DNA of 64,000 nucleotides from the NCBI RefSeq assembly GCF_964340395.1, contig NC_135562.1, positions 1,720,001 to 1,784,000 on the forward strand, given 5' to 3'. A program made the translations under genes and the position numbers. Positions 48,501 to 61,037 of the stretch are shown here, in pieces (position 1 is the stretch's first letter; each line of letters begins with the position of its first letter). Under the pieces are notes generated by a model that searched no databases, was not told where the DNA came from, and worked only from the letters and a program-made list of their open reading frames with translations. The DNA is from Glandiceps talaboti. Its lineage: Eukaryota > Hemichordata > Enteropneusta > Spengelidae.

Positions 48501-48884
48501 ACTGCAAAGTTTAACATAATTATGCTTTCGTTTAAATATCCCCTCCCCACCTTTACTACTATCGAGCTAAGGATACAATGAGATGGCAACATCCCCCAAC
48601 ACACACAAGAACACACAGATTGAAGTTAGTCGAGATATTTTACTTGACTAACTTCAATCTGTGTGTTCTTTTCTAAATAGAAAAAGTCAGAACATACACA
48701 CATATTTGTTTTAATGCCTTCTTTCCTTTGTTATTTTGTATTTAGATGTATTATTGGTCCAATAATTGCTGGAATACTATATCAATACAGTACCTTTGAA
48801 TGGGCAATGACAGTTCCAGCCATCCTTTGTGTCATCACAAGTGTAGTATACACAACTTTCACCATTTGCAGGAGAAACAAATGA
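40922..48884 (+). CDS. SLC18B1: SLC18B1-like major facilitator transporter, 12 coding exons (about 518 aa)
   Basis: Exons: 40922-41368, 43224-43319, 43463-43536, 44117-44264, 44561-44629, 45347-45443, 45856-45995, 46717-46815, 47097-47194, 47785-47877, 48350-48406, 48746-48884. The 1557 nt keep one frame to TGA. The product has an acidic, Ser/Thr-rich cytosolic head of about 120 residues, then 12 hydrophobic helices. Helix 5 carries an antiporter-type GFCAAPILGGSLYY with Ala for the usual Gly before Pro. Helix 11 has GPIIAGILYQ followed by FEWA, as in SLC18B1 (known as a vesicular polyamine transporter). The usual DRxGRR loop after helix 2 is not seen (KNVLLKCRIK). The substrate is inferred from the family. 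The start is the first ATG after the acceptor at 40902. Another SLC18 or MFS member remains possible. Confidence 0.82.
41431..41618. mobile_element. Family P element, half copy
   Basis: It starts at the palindromic centre (ATTGTACGTACAGTAACAAA) and continues with only the right arm (AAATAGGAAGCCATGATAAA, ACATTGCCATTTTA). It lies in intron 1 of the transporter CDS. Confidence 0.7.
41800..41885. repeat. AATCGAATC/AATCAAATC repeat
   Basis: A degenerate pentanucleotide-type repeat in the first CDS intron of the transporter. The rest of that 1.85-kb intron (41369-43223) shows only the family P half copy. Confidence 0.85.
43370..43430. repeat. (GTGC)n / GT repeat
   Basis: It lies about 50 bp after the donor of the second transporter coding exon and about 30 bp before the next exon. 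Confidence 0.9.
44753..44832. repeat. (AAGAC)n/(AAGAT)n pentanucleotide repeat
   Basis: About 15 units in intron 5 of the transporter, switching from AAGAT to AAGAC and back. Confidence 0.9.
45455..45790. repeat. Compound microsatellite (CT)n (GTAT)n (CTGT)n (AACC)n (CACC)n
   Basis: It starts about 12 bp after the donor of transporter exon 6 and fills most of the intron. Five repeat types follow one another. All open frames there are repeat shadows. Confidence 0.95.
46213..46565. mobile_element. Family P fold-back element, copy 2
   Basis: The left end TTAAAGCGACCATATGGATG, the centre GTTATTGTACATACAATAAC and the right arm TTTTCAAGTAGGAAGCCATG...CACATGGCC match 36644-36990. The arms are less perfect here. 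It lies in intron 7 of the transporter. Confidence 0.8.
47948..48203. repeat. GTGC/GTAT/ACGT/GATGT compound repeat
   Basis: It runs in transporter intron 10, starting about 70 bp after its donor (47878). It ends with pentanucleotide GTGAT units. Confidence 0.95.
48607..48670. repeat. Perfect 25-bp-stem hairpin in the last transporter intron
   Basis: AAGAACACACAGATTGAAGT(TAGTC) is mirrored exactly after a 14-nt loop, ending TGTGTGTTCTT. There is no run of T after it and no sign of a terminator role. Confidence 0.85.
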
Positions 48885-50010
48885 TAATGATCTAGTCTGA
48901 AACTGTATGTATGTATGTATGTGTGTATGTATGTGTGTGTGCATGTGTGCACATGCGTGCATGCGTGCGTGCCTGTATGTATGTATGTATGTATGTATGT
49001 ATGTATGTATGTATTGCACGCATATGATAGTGGTTTAATACAAATTCACACATTTTATTTTTCAATTGACACGGGTAACCGATTTAAGATTGTAAATAAT
49101 GTTACACTGACATTAACTGCACTAGTTGCAATTGGAAGAGTTTTTAAAACTGTTTTGTTAGATATTATGACATATACACCATGAACAGTATTAAATCGCA
49201 CAAGTGTAAAGGTATTTTTGATCTGTACATATACATGTAATATGGTGAAGCCAATCAAATTGATTTTTGAGTTCACATCTTACAATGAGTGCTCCCAACA
49301 TGATCATGATATCTTCAAAATTGTTACTGTACTATTTATAGATAAAATGACCTCAAATTGACATGTACAATGTCAAATTATTGGTATTTTAACAATTTTC
49401 AGTCTAATAAAAAATATAATACTCAAGTTACACCTAGTTCAAAAAATGTAATACAAGAGAAATGACATTTTAGTATTGAGTATTGACTCAAAGTTGATCA
49501 GAGTATTAGAAAATGTAAATATTTAAAAATGTATTGCTAATATCTAATAAAGGAAAGTTAAAAATTCAGTGTTTTGGAGTGTATTTATACCATAATTGTC
49601 TTCCTTGCCATTGCAATGGTTTGTCAATATTGTCAATTATATAAGTAAAGGACATGGGTAAAGAGAATTATTTATTGATTAATTTGTCATATTTAGCCTC
49701 CCAACAAGGTACTTAATGTTTTATAGACACACACACACACACACATACATACATACACACACATATATACATACATACATACATACATATACATATATAC
49801 ATACATACATGTAAATACATACATACATACATACATACATACATAAATAAATGTAAATACATACATACATACACATGCTCATACATACATATAGACGTAC
49901 ATACATACATACATACATACATACATACATACATACATTCATACATACATACATACATATAGACGTACATACATACATACATACATACATATAAACAGAG
50001 ACCATTTCAC
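48885..50010 (+). other. Transporter 3' UTR region with ATGT/ACAT microsatellites
   Basis: (ATGT)n lies at about 48905-49015 and (ACAT)n at about 49731-49992. Possible poly(A) signals AATAAA are at 49406-49411 and 49546-49551. No coding sequence is seen. Confidence 0.5.
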
Positions 50011-51600
50011 AAAATAATTCTTATAAATACAATTTCTTGTTTATTATCGGTTTTAAAAGCTGCATATATAAACAGCAAGAGGTAAATACAGTGGTTATAT
50101 GCATAAATGTAGTCAACATGTACCAACTGAAATAAAGGAAAAAATGTCACTATAACAGTTTGGCTAAATTGACAAGATTTGCACATACTGTGTCTACTTT
50201 TGAATGCATAATGACTTTTACCATAACGTTATGTTTCTCAAGCTCTAAAATAATGTAACATAACTGTGCAATCAAGATGTACATCAAAATGCTAGTCAAT
50301 CCCAAATGGTTTTGTACTTAGCTATGATATGCAAATTGTCTAATTATTATTCATATTTCCATACCAACATGATTGAATACATAATGAGCAGATTAGCATA
50401 ATGTACAGAGTTATTCAGTATCCTGCTCAAAGACATCTTCCAGCAATAAGCATGCAGCAAGCTTCAGCAAAAGGTTTGTCTGATAATAAATAGTCATTTG
50501 ATGATGACATCTTTTACAGCCTCTGATATACCAGAGTACCAGAGTAACAAGCATTTTGATTAGTCATCTATATCCCTAAAGGAACATGGGATATAATTCT
50601 AGCCAATCGTGAGCACTGTCTTACAAGAATGTAGTAATTTATCAGAAAAGAAAAGAAAAGAAATCCTTGGAGTGGAAAGTTGTGATTTAAGTTTTCATTC
50701 GCTTACAAAACACTGCACAATACAAACCATCAAAAAATACTTTTTACACTCAAAAAATTTGCCAACAACAGAAGAAAAACATCGACAAAACTCTTAGTTG
50801 ATTATCTACAGTACAGAGACCGTAGACATGTCATTACCAATCACCACTATCCTAAATATTGTACACTTTATCAAATGCCTATTCAATCTAGTCCAGTCAC
50901 ATCATGTAGTAAGAATGCAGTTATAAATATCAAAATGTAATGCATTCTTTTATGATTTGTTTGTTGTTTGAGAAAAACTTTGTACATTGGTATCGTGGAA
51001 ACAGTGCATGTAGACAAATACATTGCTTCTAAATATTACAATGTCTTGATTGCATCACAAATCATTCTTTGTAATGTGTTTCTCTTGTTTTAGGAAAACC
51101 TGGTAAAAAGGTATACAGGAAACAGTGAAACTAAGCAATACGGGAAACAGTGAAGCTAAGTAATACATCACAATTTCCAACCTCTTCTTAGCCTTGCCGT
51201 AGATTGACAAAGGAAATTCAATACACCAGTTAAGATAAATTGCATGCACGTAATATTCATCAATATACTAAAAAAGTCTGGATTTCATTTGGCAAATTTA
51301 GCAGTTCTGGAAGGGAGGTTTGCAAAGTTGCTCTCGGTTCTAAATAACACAATAATCAAGATAAACAAACAACTAAATACATTTTGAATAGGCAGTTTGG
51401 ATGAAGATTTCATTACTATTTCTATTCATTCTGTCTAATTTTTACATGTTCTCAGTGTCACTTAATATGATCTGATTGGTATCTCAATTTATCCACTCAA
51501 AAGATGGCATTTCATAGAGTTTATTATGATAACTCTACAACATCATATTTTTACTAGACATTGGTCAGTTGAGTCATTATTGTCTTGTTAACCAATCATA
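50011..51600. other. AT-rich intergenic DNA, nothing gene-like
   Basis: Only short chance open frames are present. No splice-consistent exon, RNA gene or repeat array was recognised. Confidence 0.5.
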
Positions 51601-51602
51601 TT

Positions 51603-52000
51603 ACTCTGATAATCAAGGCTTCAGTTTACTAAGAAGACAGACCACAGACAAGTAAAGCCTTCTTACTTGTCTGTGGACAGACACAAACTAAATCTTTTAT
51701 TGTAACATGTTGATAAAACATTCATAAGGTATTAAATGGATGTTGGTTTAACAATAATCTCAGTAGGGCAGCTCTCTGTAAGCTAGTTTCCTACACTTGC
51801 AGTGTACTGTTTTGTGATTTCCAGTGTTGCTCACAGGGTGATTAGATTCCCACAACTTAACAGCATGACAGAGGAAGTGTTGCCATCACCTACTTGTGTA
51901 CTCTACCACACAGAACAATAGTTTTAGTTTATGTCTGTCTATGCATGGACCCTCCACGGGTCTATGGTCTAAGTAAACCCAAACCTTGATTACCAGAATT
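51603..52000. mobile_element. Family B fold-back element with inserted hairpin
   Basis: ACTCTGATAATCAAGGCTTC at the left end is mirrored by GTAAACCCAAACCTTGATTA and CCAGAA at the right end. An extra hairpin, CCACAGACAAGTAA/TTACTTGTCTGTGG, sits just inside the left arm. Confidence 0.65.
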
Positions 52001-54480
52001 ATATCTTTAGTAAATGAAAACAAAAACAGATTGAACCTCGACTAATTCTGCACCTTAGTGGACCTTACAAGAAGTTTGATCTCAACCAATAAAATGACAC
52101 ATGTACACAGATGTCAAAGTGTGTAACACTTTTCCTCTCCACACTGCCACTTTTCACCAAATACTTCTCCTTTACAAATATGTAATTTATATAAAAAGGT
52201 AACAAAATACTTTTCTTTTTCTTTCCAGTAATAATTTCAAAGTTCCATTCCAAAAACAGACAGTGACTATGCAAAATAACAATTGATAAATATGAGATAT
52301 GCTAATCAGTCACTGGTGTGTCTATATATTTTACATTGTTGTATTTTGATTTACTACAATACGTGGTCAAGTCCAGGGTTTCAATACCAGGTTCTCCCAT
52401 TAGTATTATTTTTGTGAATTTTCTGTCCACTCGTCAGTCGTGTCATGATTTTACATCACTTATTTTATGCACATTTGCAGCATAACATTAAACTGGATAC
52501 ACTAAGTTGAAACTTGTTTCACAGTCTTTGTTCAGTTGAGGTATTGACCAAGGATGTGTGTTGTCTCATGGAAACACAAAATTTATGAAAATGCCATATT
52601 TCCTTCCGAGATATTCCCTTAAACAAAAATATGACAACTTAAGGTTTCAATTATGGGTCTCAGTGCCGTGTTATTTTATTTCTAACTGTTATATATTTGT
52701 TTGATACCATAGGCAAGATTCCAAACAGTCTCACACCTGTTAATAAACACGATTTCTCAAACATTATTAGTATTTGAACACAATTGAATGATTATACATC
52801 TTGTCTTTTGATTTCAGTGTTAATTTCAATTGAAATATTATATCAAAATGGTATGATTACAAAGGATTGAAATAATTTGATATCTGTCAATCTAAATCAC
52901 TATTTGAGATATTGTCGAAGTATTCATACAACTAAATATACTTAAACAAATGTAACAGAAACATAAACGATATCTCAATTCTAGAAGTTATAATTTTGTA
53001 ATTTTTCTGGAGAATATATAATAATTAAGTCATACTTTATTACAATTATCAGAATACCTGATTATATGAAGAAATAATAATGATTTAAACATAGAGTAAT
53101 TATATTGAAATAATATTTTTTTTTATCTTTGTCAGCTTTGACAGTGTGGACACACTTAGCCGTCTTTAGTCCTCTCATTATCTATGTCGCTTTATTGTAT
53201 CTTTAAAAGCTGTCTCTTTGTACTATCTCTTTGCAAGGCATGTTAGCAGGCCTTGCAGTATTTAGTTCTTGTTTTAAAAAGAAGTAATGAAATGCCAAGC
53301 TGGTCCCCATTGTATTACCTAAGTCTACAGTCAACTCCTGCCCAGTAGGTTGACACCACTTAAATAATATTTCCAGCCGAGACTGTAGCATGACTTTTAT
53401 ATATCTTTCCTAGCATAATTTACTGTATAATCCCAAATCATCATTCTCCTTTTATCTATTACCTAACGCTTACTGCAATGAAAGATGAACAATTGGCAAG
53501 CTAATGCAGACAACAACTATAATTGTGATCAAAAATCAAAAGTAATAAACTTCGTTTTGACCACTGCCAAGATATGTAAACACTTGAACATCTTTTTTAA
53601 ACTCATCATATTTTTTTTTAAATGTAAAAAAAACATAAGTTAGATAAATAAACAGTTTGACTTTTTTGTCTCATATTACGTCATGAATGAGATGACAAAA
53701 AGCTACAATTCTGAAAATTACATAATGCAAACATTTGACTGGGAGAGCTGCTTTGTTTAAAATACATGTATAATTTCATATGTTCAAAATATGAATTCCC
53801 AAATCATTTTTACAATGTCAGAATATATATGGTTAGTTAAATCATTTCTAATTATTTGTTTGTCTTAATAATTTGATATAATCTTTTTAAGAATAATAAT
53901 TTCTTAATTCTTGAAGTCTTAATGAGTTTGCATATTTTGATGAAATGTGACAATGTTTTCTTTACTTATTTATTTTTACGTTTTTCATAACTTTGTTATT
54001 GGCCTTGTGATAGAAAAAAAAAATGTTCTGAATTGAAAGTGAATGAACTTGTGAGAGGTAGAGGGCTAAAGGTTTGGTAATTGCATTTAACAGAACAATG
54101 TCAAGTTGATTTTACATTGATAATAACAATGAACTACAGAACTTGATTAGCCGCACAACCTGTAACACCCAAGTAATGCAATTCCACTGTGTGCCACACT
54201 TGTTTAGAGTGTTCATATCAGGTGTACCTAGGATGTAGATAAGGGCCGGTAGCCTGCAAAAATAACCAGATACTCTGCAATTTTTTGCCAACAGCATGTT
54301 TTCAGGAATTTGTGTTTGAAATTCTTTATTTCAACTACAATATATCCATTGTTAGGCAGATTTGTGGGTATCCCTCATTGGTGTTACCATCTACTTTTCC
54401 AATTTAACCTACTACCGGGGTAATTTTAAAATTAACTACATCCCTGTGTAAAAGTATACAATTCCAATTGCTTTCAGTTA
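52001..54480. other. AT-rich non-coding stretch
   Basis: A partial family D relative is visible at about 52430-52622 (GATTTTACATCACTTATTTT, TATGAAAATGCCATATTTCC). Otherwise there are only T-rich and A-rich runs and short chance frames. Part could be 3' UTR of the minus-strand dystrobrevin gene. Confidence 0.4.
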
Positions 54481-54482
54481 CT

Positions 54483-54781
54483 ACTCTGGTAATCAAAGCT
54501 TCGGTTTCAAGATACACACGAACTAAAACTATTGTCACAACATGTTGATACAACAGTGATACTCTATTGTACAGATGTTGGTTTTATTGTGGGTGTTCTC
54601 TCAAAGCTAGTTCAATATACTTCAAGTGTACTGGTTTTGTGTACACTATCTTGATCACAGGGTGATTTGATTCATACAACAGAGGAACTGCTATCACTCA
54701 TTTGTGTAATCCACCACATCAAACAACAGTAGTTTTAGTTTGTGTCTATCTTTAGTAAACCAAAGTTTGAATTACCAGAGT
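54483..54781. mobile_element. Family B fold-back element, complete copy
   Basis: Long imperfect terminal inverted repeats: ACTCTGGTAATCAAAGCTTC... at the left, mirrored by ...CAAAGTTTGAATTACCAGAG at the right, with GAACTAAAACTATTGT against AGTAGTTTTAGTTTG further in. It is about 300 bp and non-coding. Single arms also lie at about 62909-62960 and 25308-25330. Confidence 0.75.
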
Positions 54782-56034
54782 CGTACAAACCTAGTATGTG
54801 TCATTTCTAACTTTCAACTAACTAACTAACTAACTGACTATAGTGAATGACAACTGTGATTACATTTAGCTTGTAATGAGATCTAGAGGACATTTTATGA
54901 TATCTTTCTTTACATGGTAGTCATAAGTGCAGTAAGGTCGTATCTGCTATGCAGTTGTATTGGCAGATAGAACTTTACTGCACTGACGTGACGAAATGAG
55001 TGTGACACACTGTGAAATCACTTTACTTGGGAGTAACAAAATGGTAATATGAATGACTAATGATAAGAAAAGACAACTGTAGAGGATGTGAATGAATGAA
55101 TTTTGACAGGACTTAAGCTCTGGCACCATCGTATGTACTTTGTATTCTTAGAAAAAAACTGATATATTAAACTAATACACTATGTAGTATATAACAGACA
55201 TGTATAAGATATGTTAAGCATTTCACAATCCTCCTCAACTTTCATCCCAACAGAATCTTTTCTAAAAAAGTTACATCCTTGGATTACGACAAACAACTCT
55301 CCAACAGAATCAAAAAAAGATTCTTGTGATATTTTTTTGACAAAGAATAAACATAACCATATTTTTTGGACATATAAACTCCTCAACAGAAAGTTTTCAA
55401 CAAAGTAGCCAGTCTTTGAGTTTGTTGCTTCAGCGCTTTATAATGATAATGGCACTGAGATAATGGCGATCTGTACGTGGCTAGTATCATTTTTTGTTAC
55501 AATGTAATTTCTTGATATAATATAAATTTCTAATAAACTGAAATCAGTTATATTTCTCAATGATTTACTAACAATTACTGCAGCTATTTTGTTACTTTTC
55601 TCCCTATGACTCAGCCATGACAATTCTACTACAAATTCTAATAAACTGTTCTTCATCATTTACAGGTACACTGAAAAAAATGTGTGCACACCTGATGTGT
55701 GTTTTCTTTAAACAATATAAGTGTGGAAACACCACATTTAGTGTTGTCTGCAATATTCTTACACATTCATCCATACAGTGGATGAGCTTTCACTTTCACT
55801 GGCTAACTTTGAAAAATGTGGATTATCAAAAATTCTTGACAGTTTTTGGATGGATCAGTAACAGACAAAAAATCACACCTGTGCAGAGGAATTATTTGAA
55901 AAGGAAGTTTCTCTTCGAACAAGTCGTGAATATTTTATGCTGCTGAAAAGGGAAGAGTTATGGCAATGAAAACATAAATGACAACATGTTTGAATGGTTT
56001 GTTACATGTCTATTAATAATGCTAAATATGGTAA

Positions 56035-57559
56035 TTATCGACTGATCCATCTCTGCATTGCTTCTTGCCATTGCTGGTTATTAGCTGCTGTTTCTTCATC
56101 ATCAGTTCTAATGTAGCTTTCATCATCATCAGTTCTTACATATTCATCGTCTGTTGGGTGTCGATAAAAATCCTAAGATGAAAATAAAATAGATGAAGAG
56201 AAAAAAGAGAGTAATTTTTAGCCCCAGACATGCAATTATTGTTAATCTATCAATCAATTAAAGAGGAGATGTGTCTTGGTATCCTTCAAAATAAAAGAAA
56301 GCATTACATAAATAAAGAAAAACACAGTTTTCTGGGTATAGCTGAGCTGCACCAGCTGCAAATGGAACATTTTTAGATATAATGACTATTGTACACCCTG
56401 AACAGTATCAAATCACCTGTGGTAAACATTTTTGTATAGCAGTAAACATAGTATTGTGCAATATCATTGTTTTCACTAAGGTTGTGGAATCCAGGTCACA
56501 CAAAGGAGGAATGGGGTAAAAGTCACATAGTTTCCCATATAATCTACCATAATTTTGTTTGGGAACCACAGTAAAATGTTCAATGGGGACCCCTGGTAGA
56601 TTTTACTTACTTACTACCCTTCACAAAAACACTGACTATATCTAATAAATTTGATTCTTCGGTCAGCACTGAAAAAATCAGTGCCCAAACAAATCATGAT
56701 TTCAACCTATTAATAGAATTGACCTCTATTTAACATGTACAATGTCTAATTATTGGTATTTTAACAATGTTATTTGATATATTGTTGGTTGTCAAATCGA
56801 TAAAATAATACATATATAGCACCTTGAACTTTTACAACAGTATATTTTTCAAATGTAAAGCGCCCTCAAACTTTTACAACAGTACATCTTTCAAATGTAG
56901 GGCGCCCTCAAACTATTACAACAGTACATTTTTTCAAATGTATAGCGCCCTCAAACTTCTACAACAGTACATCTTTCAAATGTACAGCACCCTCAAACTA
57001 TACAACGAAACATCTTTTACAAGAACACATTTCAATTATATAGCAGTTTGAACTTTTACAACAGTATATCTTCCAAACTGAATTTGAAATCCCTTCTGAA
57101 TATTACAGGCTACACACAATAACACAAATTTCTGTGAATTCTGCTGCATACAAGTAACCAAATATAAGAGATCTAGATAACCCTTAGCATTGAGAGACCT
57201 CCGTAGAGTTTTTTTCTTTGCTTGTTTGAAATAGGTCAATGGAGGGACAAGCATGGTACCAGTGAGTTAGATATCAGTATGATATGATAGAAATGTGTTG
57301 ATAACCACCATGAAAGAATTCATACAGGGTAACGATGTTTATCAAGACTGGTTAGTGAGGTATTATTTCTTGGTAAGTTTAGGAATGAAGAGTGTTGTGT
57401 TAAGGGTTGGTTATATTATGTGAAATTTAGTGAAGGTTAACAAGTTGACAAGGATGGCTGTAAGTGATAAATATTGTGATCAGTATGTCAAAGATGTGGT
57501 CCAACCACAAGTGCATGGTTTATTTGAAATTGGTATGTACTCTTTTATACATACTACTG

Positions 57560-57602
<43 letters not shown>

Positions 57603-60600
57603 ACACAAACACAAACACAAACACACACACACACACACACAGACAGAGACAGACACACACACGTTATGACACATTCTAGACTCCTGGTTAGTTGTCTGTG
57701 GAAAAACTTTGTTTTTATCATATTGCAATCAAGTTACAATGGTAATCTTCAACATGATTGGATCAGATTGAATATTTGGGACTATATTTGACTCTGAATG
57801 ATGAAAACAAAAGAAATTGCTCTATCACCACTTGATGGCGCAATTCCATTTGCCATATCGACAGCAACATATTCACCAACTCGGAGGATACTGTTTATTT
57901 GCCAAATCAAAGTAAAACTCAAAAGAGAAAGTGATTTACGGACATAAAATCTTCAGAGTGATGGTGGTTGAAAAAACACTCACCTGTATGTTTTACTCTT
58001 ATAAGTACAAACCTTGTAAGTTGGTATTTCATACCCATCTTTACTTACCTCGATCATTTCCAGGTAAAGTGTTTGATATAGGACATGCAGTTACTTACAG
58101 ACCTGCCTTGCACGTGCATATAAAAGTTCACATGCTCAGTTCAAAGTTCAAAGTTCAAATGAATAAGAGACTCACCTTATACGGCTTGGACAACAATGAC
58201 CTTTATGACTAAATGTTAGAGAAGAAAGAGACGTTCATAACTTTTGAGATTTTAGTCAAATATAAATGACTCTTTCACTATTTAGATTTTCTTCAGATAA
58301 ATTTTTTCATTTTGGTTTCAAAAAATCTTGTTTTTTGTTCCTTTGTCTGTTTACTTCTGATGTCATAAGACATCATTTACATAAAGCAATGCTGTAAGTA
58401 CATTTGTTTCATTTTAAAGTTCTGAAAGCTGAAATTCTGTAAACCTAGATATTTTCACTACTAGAAAATTCCGTGATTTCACTCTTCATTTAGTTGTCAA
58501 AGAGTAATTGTCATGAATTACCACACCTGGTGCATTGATAATGTACAAAGGGGCAATTTTAGTCACTAAATAATTTCATACGCAATATACAAAAATGAAT
58601 CTTTAGTGAAAATATCCAGGTATAAAGCAGCTCTATATTTTGCTACAGAACAAACTGTAGTACAGTTGTGAACATCTCGATTTTCTCACATCATCATTTT
58701 TTTTTTTTATCATACAGACAACAAATCTGGTTTATCTTAAAAGCATAGTCATGTTGCTGTCAGTGCTGATAGATTACAAACTGTTAGAAAGCAGATTTAT
58801 TGAAAGAACACTTTCAAAAATCAAAGAAATTATTTACATGGTTACAGAATAAGTCATTACAACTGTTAAGACAGATTTGGCACTTGGATCTTGTGTACTT
58901 GCCTAGAGTGACCTCGTTGCACTAGACTATACCATTTTACATGGGGCTGGCAGACTCAAAAGGGTGAGTAAAATTGACTTTTCAAATTTGAAGTAGTAGG
59001 TTGTTAAATGCTATCACATAATCACTGACAAAAGTTCATTAACGTGTTCACAAGTGTCTCGTCAAGTCGGCTGCCTTTAGAACACACATGCAGATAATAT
59101 GGCTGCCTTTAGAACACTACATGCAGATTATACTGCCTGCTGAACTGAAGTGCAACACGATAAAACCAGTTATGTGTGTAACTGCCTCTCTTTGTCACCC
59201 TCCATATTGGTTAGCCAACCCTAACCAAGAATGGACTAGCCTAATGCTTCTTGGGGTGAGCCAGCAGTAAACAAGATCCATTGCCCATTTAATTATTCAT
59301 TGTATATTACCCATACCTGTGGGTCCTTATCAAACAGCTCATCATCAGTTTGCCGGAGATAGTTGGATGCTTCATCATCAGTTTTCACATAACTTTCATC
59401 ATCTGTACGTATGTATGATTCTGCATCATCTGTTGCTAGGTAACTATCATCATCTGTCCTAATGTAAGAATCAGCATCATCGGTATGTATATAACTATAA
59501 AGAAGTGGGCCACAGACATATTGTTAATCAGTCAATTACTTTTAGCCTGTGGTTAGAAATTAATGGAGTCTACTTCTCTGACATAGAGTAAAGAAAGAAG
59601 GGGTTAGTGTTTACAGAAGACAAGCAAAAGTTAACTTTAGTAATCACAAGTACCAGAGTAGTTTGTCCCAAGTCCCGATGGCAACCATCGAAGGTAACCA
59701 TGGTGATGGCAACACTGTTGTTGACAGTGAATAGATTACATCAAAGATCATAATACAATATAACAACAAACGACATCACCACACAGACCACACATACATA
59801 CATACATACATGTACAAAGTCAAAATGATATGGATGACTGTAACCATATGTAGCATGGAGATCAAATTCAGGTTTTGTGGAACAAATGTGTCAAGGCTCT
59901 GGATGTGGAAAGCTTGAGATAAGCATAATGATTTGGTAAGGATAGAAGCCAAGATCTAGTGGAGGTCTCCCTTCACATGTCAGTACTTTGTATAATAGGA
60001 AGGAAGCCGATAGAATAGGAGGTCTTTCCCTATAAATAATGCAGCCTTTGTTACCATAACAACCAGTATTGCATTAGTTGAACCTTTTTTGACTTTACCC
60101 AAGCTATAAGAAAATTTAAATTAACACCTGTTATAATATTACCTAATATGTAAATGTAAATTGTGTAGACCAATAAAATGGCATCAAAACAAATTAATTT
60201 CACTAGTTTCAAAGTTTTTTTCATTTTCTTTCTCAATAACTAAATCCTATTTTGTGATTTTTTATTTAAACTACATTGTCATTAAAAGTACATTCCCTAA
60301 ACATTATTTATAAAAATAATACACAAATTATTTGCTAAATTACAATGAATGACAGGTCATTAAACACATCATTTCCATAAATGGGCATATATTTCCTATA
60401 ATTTACATAATTACCAAATATGGCATCACATATTTGCATCATGACCAAATAAGGCATCTTTCTTTGCCTTGTAATCATATATGTAAATCAATACAATTTA
60501 CATAACAATACAATCAGTTTGAACACCTATTTGCATATAATTACCTCTCAGGATCTTCTGAGTGTCTAGTGGTGTGTTGAGGGCCTTCTTTTCGTTTTTC

Positions 60601-60975
60601 AATCTCAGCTAGAAATTTTTCAGTGTCAGAAGGTTGACTGCCTTGCCATTTCAAAGGATCTACTGACGCCATGTCACTTGTATCTCCATCTGAAATACAA
60701 AACATTACATTTGATGAAATTGGATCTATTGATGCCATGTCACTTGTATCTCCATCTGAAATACAAAACATTACATTTGATGAAATTGGATCTATTGATG
60801 CCATGTCACTTGTATCTCCATCTGAAATACAAAACATTACATTTGATATTTGATATTTGAAATTGTATTTAGATACTACTACAAAAGATGAATACTGATG
60901 GGTAATATCTTTACGATTTTTCCATTCTTGTAAAGTATTTTCACTTACTCTGTGCATGTAGCTGGTAAGGTGGAT

Positions 60976-61037
<62 letters not shown>

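Noticed and set aside
48607-48670. Rho-independent terminator
   Set aside because: A perfect hairpin in a eukaryotic intron, not followed by a T run. The concept does not apply here.
55617-55946. 109-codon plus-strand frame near the dystrobrevin 3' end
   Set aside because: AT-rich, with no recognisable domain and no splice partners. It is more likely 3' UTR or intergenic DNA of the minus-strand gene.
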